Source: Muribaculum sp.
Lineage (GTDB): Bacteria; Bacteroidota; Bacteroidia; Bacteroidales; Muribaculaceae
Direction of reading: 5' to 3'
Length of the DNA stretch: 64,000 nt
Assembly: GCA_009775095.1 (NCBI GenBank)
Contig: VSOZ01000009.1
Coordinates: forward strand, 60,638-124,637
The notes beneath the pieces are model-generated. The model was given only the letters and a program-made list of their open reading frames with translations, had not been told where the DNA came from and did no database searches. Positions 47,343-56,135 of this stretch are shown here, piece by piece (within the stretch, counting starts at the first letter, position 1; every line of letters begins with the position of its first letter). A program made the position numbers and the translations under genes.

Positions 47343-48089
47343 TTAATTTTTACGTGAAGCCTTGATTGCAGCCTTGAAGTCAGACAGCTCATCGCGCGTT
47401 ATATGATTGCGATGTATGGTTCTGTGACAGTTGGGACATACCGGCATAAGATTATCCAGAGCCTCTCGTATAGTCTGCACCTCGCTCCGCCCTTCATACA
47501 TGAATATGGGCTTTATATGATGTATCTCGATACATGAACTGCCATATTTGTCACCATAAAAGCTACCGAACTCGAAGCCACAGCAGTCACACGTCAGCAC
47601 TCCATCACGTGAATAATGGTCTATAGCCGCATCGCGCAATTTACGTGAACGCTCGTACACGGCAGCCGTCACAGTCATAGATTCGCCTTCCGACACGAGT
47701 TCATCATAAGGTATGACCTTACCGTCGGTAACATCATCCAACCGCTCTCTGACATCCTCATAGTCAAAGTCTGACGACAACAGATATCTAAGACTCTCCA
47801 TACGCTCCTTCACAAAATCACGTCCCAACGGAGTTATGACATAGCCTTTGTCGGCATACTCGGCATAACCCGGAGCCACAAGAGTGTCATGACTGCGAAG
47901 ATTGCGCACCTTTTGTGAAAAGTACGTATCATTTCTGCCCGACAGTATCTCCGCATCTATTCCCGAAGGTCGCATAATATCGGTAAGGCGTTTTATTAAC
48001 TCGGAGGTAGTGATACTTCCACCGTTACATACTGCCAGATAAAGGCTCGGCAGGATAAGTTCTCGTTCTGAAATACGTCGGTCGCTCAT
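47343..48089 (-). CDS. HNH restriction endonuclease with N-terminal winged helix (Mrr_N-like)
   Basis: 248 residues. An N-terminal DNA-binding domain of about 95 residues (LPSLYLAVCNGGSITTSELI) resembles the Mrr_N winged helix. A C-terminal HNH nuclease domain has zinc cysteines Cys167, Cys170, Cys218 and Cys221, the catalytic pair His190-His191 in CIEIHHIKPIF, Asn213 in DNLMPVC and His226 in CHRTIH. All residues expected for activity are present. It starts 4 bases after the methyltransferase gene on the same strand, so the two form a type II restriction-modification pair. Cleavage site is unknown. Phage defence is inferred from family and pairing. Confidence 0.87.
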   Translation of the reverse strand: MSDRRISERELILPSLYLAVCNGGSITTSELIKRLTDIMRPSGIDAEILSGRNDTYFSQKVRNLRSHDTLVAPGYAEYADKGYVITPLGRDFVKERMESLRYLLSSDFDYEDVRERLDDVTDGKVIPYDELVSEGESMTVTAAVYERSRKLRDAAIDHYSRDGVLTCDCCGFEFGSFYGDKYGSSCIEIHHIKPIFMYEGRSEVQTIREALDNLMPVCPNCHRTIHRNHITRDELSDFKAAIKASRKN

Positions 48090-48093
48090 GGTC

Positions 48094-49209
48094 TTAATAA
48101 TTAGTTATCAATAAATGTTTTACTTTTCTGTCATTTCGGTTCATAAAACTGACAAGATAACTCTTGTCAAATGTATGTATATTTATTCCCGGACGATCAT
48201 AGAGACCATATATATAATCGGTATGTTTTATGACCATCATCCATTTGGCCTCGCACTTGCCGATAAGATAGTCGGCAAGTCGTTTCTGGTCTTCGCGGTC
48301 AAACTCATTCTTGGCATAAGTGCTGAACTCACTGTCATAAGGCGGGTCAAGAAAGATGAAGTCATCCTGACCCGGTTTATGCTCGAGGAGAAAATTCTCG
48401 AAATCAAGATTGAATATATGAGTGGCTGCAAGCTTGGACGCCAATTCGGATGATCTGTAATACTCCATCTTCTTATCAAAATTCTTACCGTTATATGCAA
48501 TGCCACCGTAAGGCACGTTAAACTTGCCGTCGCTGTTATAGCGGAACATACCGCTGTAGCAATAATTGCGTATAAACAGAAACAGAGCGCAGTGTTTCGG
48601 CGGGTCGAAAACCTCGAGAATATCGTTATTATACAGATGCCTGAAGTACATATAAAGAGCACCCTTTACGGCTGTCTCTATATTGTCTGACAGATCTTTT
48701 TCCGACAGACGGCTTTTCGTAAGCTCAAGTTTTTTCATCCGCGACATCTTGTCAATGAACGTACGTCGTATCTCTCTTATGAAAGCGTCCGGGTCATCAT
48801 TAAACCGCTCACCTGTCAGGCTCAGTATCTCACCGCGAAAATCACGACAGAAATATGACACCTCCATATCAAGCATATCCTTCGTAATCCGATCATCACG
48901 AAAATCGGTATACGTGCTTAACAATTCATCATGACGGGCAAAAAGTTCTCCGGCTCCGTTCCATGCCTTATTTATGTCGTCAACATATCGGAAAAACATA
49001 TCGCTACCCTCTCCACCGGCCAAATATCGGTAAAAGTTTATAAGCTCGGTCGATAAGTCATTTATGTAATATTCAGCAGCGTCGACAGCGGCGTACACCG
49101 CGCCGCCGCCCACAAAAGGCTCGAAATAGCGTTTAAATTCAGGTAAGGCCGGCAGAATGTATTTAAGTTCTTTCTCTTTACCGCCCGCCCACTTCAATAA
49201 TGGCTGCAT
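48094..49209 (-). CDS. DNA adenine N6-methyltransferase, D12 class (Dam-like), of a type II R-M pair
   Basis: Methylates adenine in a specific DNA site to protect it from the partner nuclease. 371 residues in the alpha-class order: FxGxG SAM motif near the N-terminus (LLKWAGGKEKELKYILPALP, YFEPFVGGGAVYAA), target recognition in the middle, and the catalytic DPPY at residues 288-291 (DFIFLDPPYDSEFS). About 100 residues longer than E. coli Dam because of an enlarged recognition region with repeated helices, so the site need not be GATC. It has its own promoter upstream and leads the HNH gene by 4 bases; methylase before nuclease is the safe order. Confidence 0.9.
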   Translation of the reverse strand: MQPLLKWAGGKEKELKYILPALPEFKRYFEPFVGGGAVYAAVDAAEYYINDLSTELINFYRYLAGGEGSDMFFRYVDDINKAWNGAGELFARHDELLSTYTDFRDDRITKDMLDMEVSYFCRDFRGEILSLTGERFNDDPDAFIREIRRTFIDKMSRMKKLELTKSRLSEKDLSDNIETAVKGALYMYFRHLYNNDILEVFDPPKHCALFLFIRNYCYSGMFRYNSDGKFNVPYGGIAYNGKNFDKKMEYYRSSELASKLAATHIFNLDFENFLLEHKPGQDDFIFLDPPYDSEFSTYAKNEFDREDQKRLADYLIGKCEAKWMMVIKHTDYIYGLYDRPGINIHTFDKSYLVSFMNRNDRKVKHLLITNY

Positions 49210-49232
49210 TACTTGTCTATAGTTTCTTTACG

Positions 49233-49240
49233 CAAATATA
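49233..49240 (-). promoter_or_regulatory. Promoter of the restriction-modification pair
   Basis: The minus strand reads TATATTTG, an exact TAnnTTTG match, 24 bases before the methylase ATG, with a TTTG 21 bases upstream at 49262-49265 (minus strand). Confidence 0.65.
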
Positions 49241-49294
49241 CGAATAAGCAGATAGCAAAAGCAAATATTATTTGATTACAATCGCGAATACATC

Positions 49295-49356
49295 AAGCGG
49301 GGCAGTATGTCGATTGTACACTCCGGAGATCCGGCAATCGATACACTGCCCCGCTT
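49295..49356. terminator. Long hairpin between gpmI and the methylase gene
   Basis: A 22-base inverted repeat, 20 of 22 positions Watson-Crick plus one G-U, starting AAGCGGGGCAGT and ending ACTGCCCCGCTT. The loop holds a second small hairpin CCGG-AGAT-CCGG. It lies 27 bases after the gpmI stop on the minus strand. It lacks a T tract on either strand, so it may be a terminator or an RNA-stability element. Confidence 0.65.
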
Positions 49357-49382
49357 ATATGTAAACACTTATTTATGTCCTA

Positions 49383-50897
49383 TCAGTCAATAAGGGCATG
49401 ACCGGTCATCTCAGACGGCTGCTGCAAACCCATTATCTTAAGTATGGTAGGAGCCACATCGGCCAATTTACCGTCTTCAACTTTGGCATCCTTGCGAGCC
49501 GTAACGTAAACACACGGTACCGGATTAAGCGAGTGTGCCGTATTGGGTGTGCCGTCAGGATTGATGGCATTGTCGGCATTGCCGTGGTCGGCGATTATGA
49601 TCACTTCATAATCGGCGTCTTTTGCAGCCTCCACAGTATCCTTCACGCAGTCATCGACAGCTTTCACTGCCTTTTCGATAGCTTCGTATATGCCTGTATG
49701 GCCCACCATATCGCCATTTGCATAGTTTACCACGATGAAGTCATACTCCTGACTCTTTATTGCGTCAACCAGTTTGTCCTTAACCTCGTAAGCGCTCATT
49801 TCAGGCTTCAGGTCGTAAGTAGCTACCTTGGGCGAAGCCACAAGTATACGCTCCTCACCTTCATAGGGAGCCTCACGTCCTCCGTTAAAGAAGAATGTCA
49901 CGTGGGCATATTTCTCAGTCTCAGCGATGTGCAACTGCTTCTTGTCAAGTGATGACAGATATTCACCGAGGGTATTATTGACGTTCTCTTTGTCGAAAAG
50001 GATGTGAACGCCGGTAAACGAGGCATCATAAGGAGTCATGCAATAATACTGTATGCCGGGTATGGTATGCATACCGGCTTCGGGCATGTCGTGCTGAGTC
50101 AACACCATAGTAAGCTCTTTGGCACGGTCATTGCGGTAGTTGAAAAATATAACCGCATCGCCATCCTTTATTGTGCCGTCAACTCCGGCGTTTACAATAG
50201 GTTTGATGAACTCGTCGGTAACATCCTCGTCGTAAGACTCCTGCATAGCCTTTGCCATGTCGTAGGCCTTCTTGCCCTCACCGTTGACAAGCAGGTCATA
50301 GGCGATTTTCACGCGCTCCCAACGTTTGTCACGATCCATAGCGTAGTAACGACCTATGATCGAAGCGATTTTACCGGCCGACTTGGCACAATGTGCTTCA
50401 AGTTCTTCGATAAAACCCTTACCGCTGCGCGGGTCGGTGTCACGACCGTCCATGAAGCAGTGTATATATACTTTCTCAAGGCCGTATTCCTTGGCTATGT
50501 CACACAACGCAAACAGGTGGTCAAGCGAAGAATGCACACCTCCGTTAGAGGTCAAGCCCATGAAATGAATAGCCTTGCCGTTATCACGGGCATAACTGAA
50601 CGCATTCACAATTTCCGGGTTCTTCAATATAGAACCGTCCTTGCATGCCTTGTTGATCTTAACAAGGTCCTGATATACCACGCGACCGGCGCCGATATTG
50701 AGGTGACCGACCTCCGAGTTGCCCATCTGACCGTCGGGCAGACCGACATTCTCACCGCTTGCCTGCAACTGCGAATGGGGATATGTAGCCAGCAGGTAGT
50801 CCCAATAAGGGGTGGGAGTAGAATATATCACGTCGCCTTTACCATGATTGCCGATGCCCCAGCCGTCGAGGATCATCAATAATGCTTTCTTTGCCAT
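49383..50897 (-). CDS. gpmI: 2,3-bisphosphoglycerate-independent phosphoglycerate mutase
   Basis: Interconverts 3- and 2-phosphoglycerate in glycolysis using two Mn2+ ions and no cofactor bisphosphate. The 504 residues are the full family length. The phosphatase-like domain begins with [20 protein letters not shown], and the transient phosphoserine is Ser61 in [18 protein letters not shown]. The insertion domain carries [20 protein letters not shown]. The metal-binding [10 protein letters not shown] and [13 protein letters not shown] segments complete the active site. Start ATG 50897. It is monocistronic with its own promoter. A 292-residue antisense ORF covering it is a shadow. Confidence 0.97.
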   Translation of the reverse strand: MAKKALLMILDGWGIGNHGKGDVIYSTPTPYWDYLLATYPHSQLQASGENVGLPDGQMGNSEVGHLNIGAGRVVYQDLVKINKACKDGSILKNPEIVNAFSYARDNGKAIHFMGLTSNGGVHSSLDHLFALCDIAKEYGLEKVYIHCFMDGRDTDPRSGKGFIEELEAHCAKSAGKIASIIGRYYAMDRDKRWERVKIAYDLLVNGEGKKAYDMAKAMQESYDEDVTDEFIKPIVNAGVDGTIKDGDAVIFFNYRNDRAKELTMVLTQHDMPEAGMHTIPGIQYYCMTPYDASFTGVHILFDKENVNNTLGEYLSSLDKKQLHIAETEKYAHVTFFFNGGREAPYEGEERILVASPKVATYDLKPEMSAYEVKDKLVDAIKSQEYDFIVVNYANGDMVGHTGIYEAIEKAVKAVDDCVKDTVEAAKDADYEVIIIADHGNADNAINPDGTPNTAHSLNPVPCVYVTARKDAKVEDGKLADVAPTILKIMGLQQPSEMTGHALID

Positions 50898-50930
50898 AAT
50901 TATTATCGTTTGTTATATTATAATATGGTG

Positions 50931-50938
50931 CAAATTTA
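50931..50938 (-). promoter_or_regulatory. Promoter of gpmI
   Basis: The minus strand reads TAAATTTG followed by CACC, 34 bases before the gpmI ATG and after the terminator of the upstream RNA, so gpmI is transcribed independently of that RNA. Confidence 0.7.
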
Positions 50939-50979
50939 CAAATATTTTCGGAGCAAACCTACACCATGCCTTCAATAAA

Positions 50980-51175
50980 AGAAATGGGGAACCGGACCGT
51001 TAAGCCGATTCCCCACCTCACGTTTCAACTATTTATTTATGAGAACCTCAATGCCCGGTATCACTACCCGATAAAGAGGACGAGGGATGTGAAAAAGCGG
51101 GTAATATCACTGTTTCAATTTCTATAACAACTGAAAACCGTTTGTGGACGCGGCTTCCGGGCATTTTGAGGGTTA
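50980..51175 (-). ncRNA. Candidate structured small RNA upstream of gpmI
   Basis: In the 360-base gap 50898-51257, the minus strand can fold into a closed multi-branch structure. The closing stem pairs CCTCAA-AA-TGCCCGG (51171-51157) with CCGGGCATTGAGG (51058-51046): 13 pairs, two bulged A. Inside are a hairpin GTTTTCAGTT/AAATTGAAAC (51138-51129 with 51121-51112) and a 9-bp stem built on ACCCG/CGGGT (51108-51098 with 51070-51062). About 30 bases of A+T-rich linker precede a Rho-independent terminator. No start codon or conserved peptide is seen. It might be a small RNA (6S-like or other) or the 3' region of the DUF6155 transcript; I do not recognise its family. No exact promoter was found (weak candidates near 51200). 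Confidence 0.55.
50986..51014 (-). terminator. Terminator of the candidate ncRNA (or DUF6155 transcript)
   Basis: GGGGAATCGG/CCGGTTCCCC on the minus strand: ten pairs including one G-U, a 9-base loop, followed by ATTTCTTTTATT. Confidence 0.8.
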
Positions 51176-51257
51176 AAAGTGCTTTAAAAAAGTAAATCTA
51201 ACGTCAATTTTATGATAATATTATCAAATTAACTTAATCCGTTAACAATTATAACAT

Positions 51258-51791
51258 TTAAGCTTGATTACGTGGGTTTTCGTTAAAACGGTCATATATC
51301 TCATGAAGCCTGACGGGAAGCTCTCCACGCAGACCGTCGGCGGTGAGCAATATGTTATCAACGCGGCGGCTGTAAGCATCGGTAAGATCATGTACAAACA
51401 TATAGTCGAGAGTCTCCGCCAATACGCTACAGGCCGTTCCGCAATGGGAGTCTTTGATCCAAGATCTCATCCGCAATGCATAACGCACTATGTTTTCCAA
51501 CAGAAACAACCGAAGCTCCACAACAAGCCTCGGACCCGGATGCAGGGTAATAAATTCCTTAACCGCTTTTTTACAGACCGAGGTGCGTCCACGCGGACGA
51601 CCTTTTGACGGAAAGAATTCTTTGGTTATGACAGCCTTGTATTTTTCAAGCATCTTGTTTTCATCCGGATTGACATAATATTCAAGGTATTCACGCGCGT
51701 CCTTACGCGCATCATATAACTCAAGCAGTACTGTCGCTATCTGGTCGCGGTCAAGCATCATGAGCTGTTTTTTTAAAGAAGTCTTTGACAT
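51258..51791 (-). CDS. DUF6155-family protein
   Basis: 177 residues, no signal peptide or membrane helix, rich in charged helices. It matches what I recall of DUF6155: SKTSLKKQLMMLDRDQIATV with LLELYDARKDAREYLEYYVN, followed by PDENKMLEKYKAVITKEFFP and the basic GRPRGRTS linker. Function is unknown, and the basic patch could suggest nucleic-acid contact (weak inference). Divergent from the FadL-type gene. The candidate ncRNA begins about 80 bases downstream of the stop. Confidence 0.7.
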   Translation of the reverse strand: MSKTSLKKQLMMLDRDQIATVLLELYDARKDAREYLEYYVNPDENKMLEKYKAVITKEFFPSKGRPRGRTSVCKKAVKEFITLHPGPRLVVELRLFLLENIVRYALRMRSWIKDSHCGTACSVLAETLDYMFVHDLTDAYSRRVDNILLTADGLRGELPVRLHEIYDRFNENPRNQA

Positions 51792-51874
51792 AAAGGCATT
51801 AAATGAGAGTCACAATTGTTCTTTTTGTCGGGAAAATATATTTATTTTTCCGATGTTATGAGCTATATTATTCA

Positions 51875-51882
51875 TAACTTTG
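51875..51882 (+). promoter_or_regulatory. Promoter of the FadL-type porin gene
   Basis: TAACTTTG followed by TCGC, an exact TAnnTTTG match 42 bases before the ATG. Confidence 0.6.
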
Positions 51883-51924
51883 TCGCGAATTTACAAAATA
51901 TCTAACCATAATTCAATATAAATT

Positions 51925-53256
51925 ATGAATAAACTGTTATGCTCCATCACGGCATTGTCCATATCGTTATGTGCCGCAGCCGAAGGTTACCAAGTCAATA
52001 CTTTAAGTGCCAAACAGGGCGGTATGGGGCACACCGGGATCGCGCAGAAGCTCGGAGCCGAGAGCATGTTCTTCAACCCGGCCGGTCTCGGATTCATGGA
52101 CAAAACTATTGATCTGTCGGCGAGCATCAATGCGGTGTCGGCCACGGCAAAAGCCAAAGTAAACAACACTTGGTACGAGACAGACAACAATATAAGCACA
52201 CCGATGATGATAAATGCCGCTTTCAATATATATGACAATCTTAAAGCCGGTATAAATATCTATACCCCTTACGGAAGCAGCATAAACTGGACTGTCAACT
52301 GGCCCGGAGCCATTCTTAACCAGTCGGTTGACCTCGCTACATTTACCGTACAGCCCACTGTAGCATGGCGCGTAACGCCAAAGCTGTCAGTAGGTGCAGG
52401 ACTCATGGTGTCATGGGGCAATGTCGACCTTAACAAAGGACTTGTAATACCATCAACTCTTGACGCAATGCTTCAAGCCATGGGCAGTGACGCACGTTTC
52501 AGCACCACAATGCCCGCATCGGTCAACCTCACCGGCAATGCCGATGTGGCTTATGGTTTTAACATCGGCGCCATGTATGACATAAACAAAAAATGGACTG
52601 TGGGTATGAATTTCCGCTCCAAGATGACTATGAAAGTAAAAGCCGGCGACGCAAAAGTATCATATGCCAATGAACTTGCACGAAATATACTCGAGCCAAA
52701 ACTGGGTCTTATAAATGAAGCCAACTTCAAAGCCGAAATGCCTATGCCGTCAGTTCTGACATTTGGAGTAAGCTACAAACCCATTGATGCGCTATTACTG
52801 GCATTTGACGCCCAGTTCACAGGCTGGAGCACTTATAAGACACTTAATATAATTTTTCTTGACCCGGCAGTTAGTTCTTATGACCAACATCTTGTAAAAG
52901 ATTACAAAAACGCATGGGCATTTCGCCTCGGCGCACAATATGCACTCACCGAACGGCTTGACCTACGTGCAGGCTTTATAGTGGATATGGCTCCGGTAAA
53001 CAAGAATTATTATAATCCGGAGACCCCGGGCATGACAAAAATCGAACCATCGCTGGGACTGTCATTCCGTCCCCTGCCATCGTTATCGATAGACCTCGCC
53101 ATGCTATACGTGGCCGGTGTGGGTGAAAAAGGAGCAAAGTGTCCTTATCTCGATTTGCTTGCCGGCCAACTCGGACAAGATCCGCAACGCACTTTCGAGG
53201 CCGACTATAAAGTACATGCATTTGTTCCGTCAATAGGTGTGTCATTTTCTTTCTGA
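51925..53256 (+). CDS. FadL/OmpP1/TodX-family outer membrane transporter
   Basis: Outer membrane beta-barrel that lets hydrophobic molecules such as fatty acids enter. 443 residues with a signal peptide (MNKLLCSITALSISLCAAAE). The family N-terminal hatch segment is visible: SAKQGGMGHTGIAQKLGAES followed by MFFNPAGLGFMDK (the NPAG motif). Alternating strands run to a C-terminal aromatic (HAFVPSIGVSFSF), the usual signal for barrel assembly. The inserted WPGAILNQSVDLATFTVQPT and ASVNLTGNADVAYGFNIGAM segments fit barrel strands. Substrate not known. Followed by the Ca2+-type ATPase gene after 89 bases. Confidence 0.92.
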   Translation: MNKLLCSITALSISLCAAAEGYQVNTLSAKQGGMGHTGIAQKLGAESMFFNPAGLGFMDKTIDLSASINAVSATAKAKVNNTWYETDNNISTPMMINAAFNIYDNLKAGINIYTPYGSSINWTVNWPGAILNQSVDLATFTVQPTVAWRVTPKLSVGAGLMVSWGNVDLNKGLVIPSTLDAMLQAMGSDARFSTTMPASVNLTGNADVAYGFNIGAMYDINKKWTVGMNFRSKMTMKVKAGDAKVSYANELARNILEPKLGLINEANFKAEMPMPSVLTFGVSYKPIDALLLAFDAQFTGWSTYKTLNIIFLDPAVSSYDQHLVKDYKNAWAFRLGAQYALTERLDLRAGFIVDMAPVNKNYYNPETPGMTKIEPSLGLSFRPLPSLSIDLAMLYVAGVGEKGAKCPYLDLLAGQLGQDPQRTFEADYKVHAFVPSIGVSFSF

Positions 53257-53345
53257 TGTCGTGAGCATTTCAGCCTGCTGAATTGTTTATAATTTGTTTT
53301 CAGCGAAAATTTATTTAATTTCGCGGCATCAAAACAATTAAATAT

Positions 53346-56054
53346 ATGGTAGAACCCAAGCACTATCAGGGACTTAACGAAATTCAAGTAAATGAGAGCC
53401 GTGCATTACACGGAGTAAATATACTCACTCCTCCCGAAAAGGAGTCGTTGCTAACACGATTTTTGGGGAAATTCCGTGACCCGCTTATAATAATACTTCT
53501 CGTAGCCGGAGCTCTCTCGATAGGAATATCCATATACGAATACTACGGGTTGCATGAAAGCGCAGCCGTGTTTTTTGAGCCTTTGGGCATATTTGTAGCC
53601 ATACTTCTCGCGACCGGACTGGCCTTCTTTTTTGAAGTCAAGGCCGATCGCGAGTTTGCCATATTGAATCAGGTAAACGATGACGAATCCGTACAGGTCA
53701 TACGCGACGGCAATGCCATGCAGATACCCAAGAAGGATGTCGTAGTAGGAGATGTCGTAATATTGTCCACCGGAGAGGAAATTCCGGCTGACGGGCAGCT
53801 GCTTGAGGCTACATCGCTACAAGTCGACGAGTCTTCACTGACAGGAGAGCCGATATGCGTCAAGTCAACCGACCCGGCACATTTTGACAGTGAAGCGACA
53901 TTTCCCACAGACCATGTGATGCGTGGCACAAAAGTCATGGAAGGACATGGCATAATGACCGTTACAGCCGTAGGCGACAAGACCGAGAACGGCAAAGTAT
54001 TTGAAGCCGCGCAAATCGATGACTCGGTAAAGACCCCACTTAACGAGCAGCTTGAACGCCTCGGACGCCTGATATCACGGGCAAGCTACGGTATAGCCGG
54101 ACTCATTGTATGTGTACGTTTGGTTTTGTATTTCCTCAATGTCGGCGACGGATTTGACTGGATGTCATTCCTGTCATTCTTTTTGCAGACAATAATGATA
54201 GCCGTGACTCTGATAGTAGTGGCGGTACCCGAAGGTCTGCCTATGGCCGTGACGCTGAGCCTCGCCTACAGCATGCGCCGCATGCTTAAAACAAACAATC
54301 TGGTGCGCAAAATGCATGCCTGCGAGACCATGGGAGCGGCAACGGTGATATGCACTGACAAGACCGGTACGCTTACCGAAAACCAGATGCGCATATACAA
54401 TACCGACTTTTTTGCCCTACCCGACCAACGGCTCGGCAATGACGAGCCGTCACGCATCATTGAGGAAGCGATAGCCATAAATTCGACAGCACAACTTGAC
54501 CTGTCTAATCCGGAAAAGGCCACGGTACTTGGCAACCCTACCGAAGGTGCGTTGCTGCTATGGCTTGAAGCTGCAGGACATGACTACCGCGACATAAGAG
54601 AAACGGTCGAGGTCATAGACGAGCTGCCGTTTACCACCGAAAGAAAATACATGGCTACAGAAGTGCGCTCGCATGCCCTGCCGGGTAAATCGGTACTTTA
54701 TGTCAAAGGAGCTCCGGAGATTGTATACGGACTATGCTCGTCAACCGAAGGTGATGTGGACAAAACCACGATAGACAAGATGCTGCTTGACTACCAGAAC
54801 CAAGCCATGCGCACACTCGGTTTTGCTTACAAAATAATAGACAATGACGAGCCGCCGTTCAACGACGGTGCAATAACAGACCGCGACCTTGTATTCATGG
54901 GCATAACAGCCATTTCCGATCCTGTGCGCGCCGAAGTGCCCGACGCGGTAAAAGAGTGTATCGACGCAGGCATAGCCATTAAAATCGTCACCGGCGACAC
55001 ACCCAATACCGCCAAAGAGATAGCCCGCCAGATATCGCTGTGGAATGACAACGACAACGAGCGCAACATAATCACCGGACCAGAATTTGCCGCTCTTTCC
55101 GACAAAGAGCTTATGGAACGCATCGACGACTTCAAAATTATAGCTCGCGCACGTCCGCTTGACAAAAAGCGCCTTGTCGAGACTCTTCAGAAAAAAGGCG
55201 AGGTTGTGGCTGTAACCGGCGATGGAACAAACGACGCACCGGCACTCAAAGCGGCCCATGTAGGCCTGTCCATGGGCGACGGCACATCGGTGGCCAAAGA
55301 AGCGAGCGACATTACGATTATCGACAACTCGTTTGCAAGTATAGGCCGTGCCGTGATGTGGGGCCGCTCATTGTACCACAACATACAGCGTTTTGTATTG
55401 TTTCAGCTGACGGTAAACGTTGTGGCATGCCTAATTGTGCTTTTCGGAGCGTTTATGGGTACCGAGTCACCGCTTACGGTAACCCAGATGCTTTGGGTAA
55501 ACATCATAATGGATACATTCGCGGCCATGGCGCTCGCATCACTGCCGCCGTCACAATCGGTAATGAGTGAGAAACCACGATCACGAAGTGCTTTTATAAT
55601 AACCCGCCTAATGAAATGGGACATAATAACCGTAGGAGGCATATTCTTCGTAATACTCCTGTCACTGCTGTATGTGTTCCACCATACTTATATAAATGGG
55701 CTTGACAAGATGTTTCCAATACAATTCTCGGCTGAGGGCCACGATCTGTCGCCTTACGAATTGAGCCTGTTCTTCTCGATATTCGTATTCATGCAGTTCT
55801 GGAACATGTTTAACGCACGCGCATTCGGTACCCATAAATCGGCCTTCCATTTAAAAGGCTGCTCAGAGTTTTTACTGATTGCCGGCGCTATATTTTTCGG
55901 TCAGATACTTATCGTAGAGTTCGGTGGCGAAATGTTTAATGTCGTGCCGCTACGTCTAACCGATTGGATTATCATTGTGGTCGCTACCTCTCCGGTACTT
56001 TGGATCGGCGAGCTGTCACACCTGTTCCGAGGTTCACAGCCGAAGCTGCATTAA
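53346..56054 (+). CDS. P-type cation-transporting ATPase, Ca2+ (SERCA/PMCA) type
   Basis: An ion pump of the P2 class that probably exports Ca2+, 902 residues. The phosphorylation motif is CTDKTGTLTENQ with Asp338. The actuator loop is SSLTGEPIC. The ion-binding helix has VAVPEGLPMAVTLSLAYSMR, and the hinge is VAVTGDGTNDAPALKAAHVG. An N-terminal cation ATPase domain and six C-terminal helices (MLWVNIIMDTFAAMALASLP and following) complete the layout of ten helices. PEGLP, as in Ca2+ pumps, rather than heavy-metal CPx, favours Ca2+; Na+ or Mn2+ transport cannot be excluded. The stop is followed by the palindromic control region of the DUF4062 gene. Confidence 0.93.
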   Translation: MVEPKHYQGLNEIQVNESRALHGVNILTPPEKESLLTRFLGKFRDPLIIILLVAGALSIGISIYEYYGLHESAAVFFEPLGIFVAILLATGLAFFFEVKADREFAILNQVNDDESVQVIRDGNAMQIPKKDVVVGDVVILSTGEEIPADGQLLEATSLQVDESSLTGEPICVKSTDPAHFDSEATFPTDHVMRGTKVMEGHGIMTVTAVGDKTENGKVFEAAQIDDSVKTPLNEQLERLGRLISRASYGIAGLIVCVRLVLYFLNVGDGFDWMSFLSFFLQTIMIAVTLIVVAVPEGLPMAVTLSLAYSMRRMLKTNNLVRKMHACETMGAATVICTDKTGTLTENQMRIYNTDFFALPDQRLGNDEPSRIIEEAIAINSTAQLDLSNPEKATVLGNPTEGALLLWLEAAGHDYRDIRETVEVIDELPFTTERKYMATEVRSHALPGKSVLYVKGAPEIVYGLCSSTEGDVDKTTIDKMLLDYQNQAMRTLGFAYKIIDNDEPPFNDGAITDRDLVFMGITAISDPVRAEVPDAVKECIDAGIAIKIVTGDTPNTAKEIARQISLWNDNDNERNIITGPEFAALSDKELMERIDDFKIIARARPLDKKRLVETLQKKGEVVAVTGDGTNDAPALKAAHVGLSMGDGTSVAKEASDITIIDNSFASIGRAVMWGRSLYHNIQRFVLFQLTVNVVACLIVLFGAFMGTESPLTVTQMLWVNIIMDTFAAMALASLPPSQSVMSEKPRSRSAFIITRLMKWDIITVGGIFFVILLSLLYVFHHTYINGLDKMFPIQFSAEGHDLSPYELSLFFSIFVFMQFWNMFNARAFGTHKSAFHLKGCSEFLLIAGAIFFGQILIVEFGGEMFNVVPLRLTDWIIIVVATSPVLWIGELSHLFRGSQPKLH

Positions 56055-56074
56055 CACACTTTAACGTCGCATAA

Positions 56075-56106
56075 TTGCATAACGCATATCTCATGGTCTA
56101 TATTTG
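56075..56106 (+). promoter_or_regulatory. Promoter of the DUF4062/STAND-like gene
   Basis: TATATTTG at 56099-56106 matches TAnnTTTG, with TTG at 56075-56077 21 bases upstream. The -7 element lies wholly inside the left arm of the 19-bp palindrome. Three GCATA repeats (56069, 56077 and 56084) lie in the same stretch. The expected 5' leader is only about 18 bases. Confidence 0.6.
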
Positions 56107-56135
56107 TCAACAAACCGACAAATATAGACCATGAG
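56090..56135. repeat. Perfect 19-bp inverted repeat covering promoter and start codon
   Basis: CTCATGGTCTATATTTGTC at 56090-56108 and its exact reverse complement at 56117-56135, separated by 8 bases (AACAAACC). The left arm holds the -7 element. The right arm holds the ATG start codon of the DUF4062 gene at 56131. It can act as a DNA operator for a dimeric regulator or, in RNA reading through from upstream, hide the start codon in a hairpin. It has no T tract, so it is not a simple terminator. Confidence 0.9.

Noticed and set aside
50004..50882. A 292-codon plus-strand ORF antisense to gpmI
   Set aside because: Its protein has no recognisable domain and is explained by codon bias of gpmI on the other strand.
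51046..51171. Naming the structured region as 6S RNA or a known riboswitch
   Set aside because: No conserved sequence of a known class was recognised, and gpmI has its own promoter after the terminator.
56061..56090. Three GCATA repeats as a CRISPR or iteron array
   Set aside because: Only five bases each and three copies; too short for either. Mentioned only as a possible part of the control region.
56090..56135. Palindrome as a plain terminator of the Ca2+ pump gene
   Set aside because: No T tract follows, and the right arm contains the start codon of the next gene; a regulatory role fits better, though some termination is not excluded.
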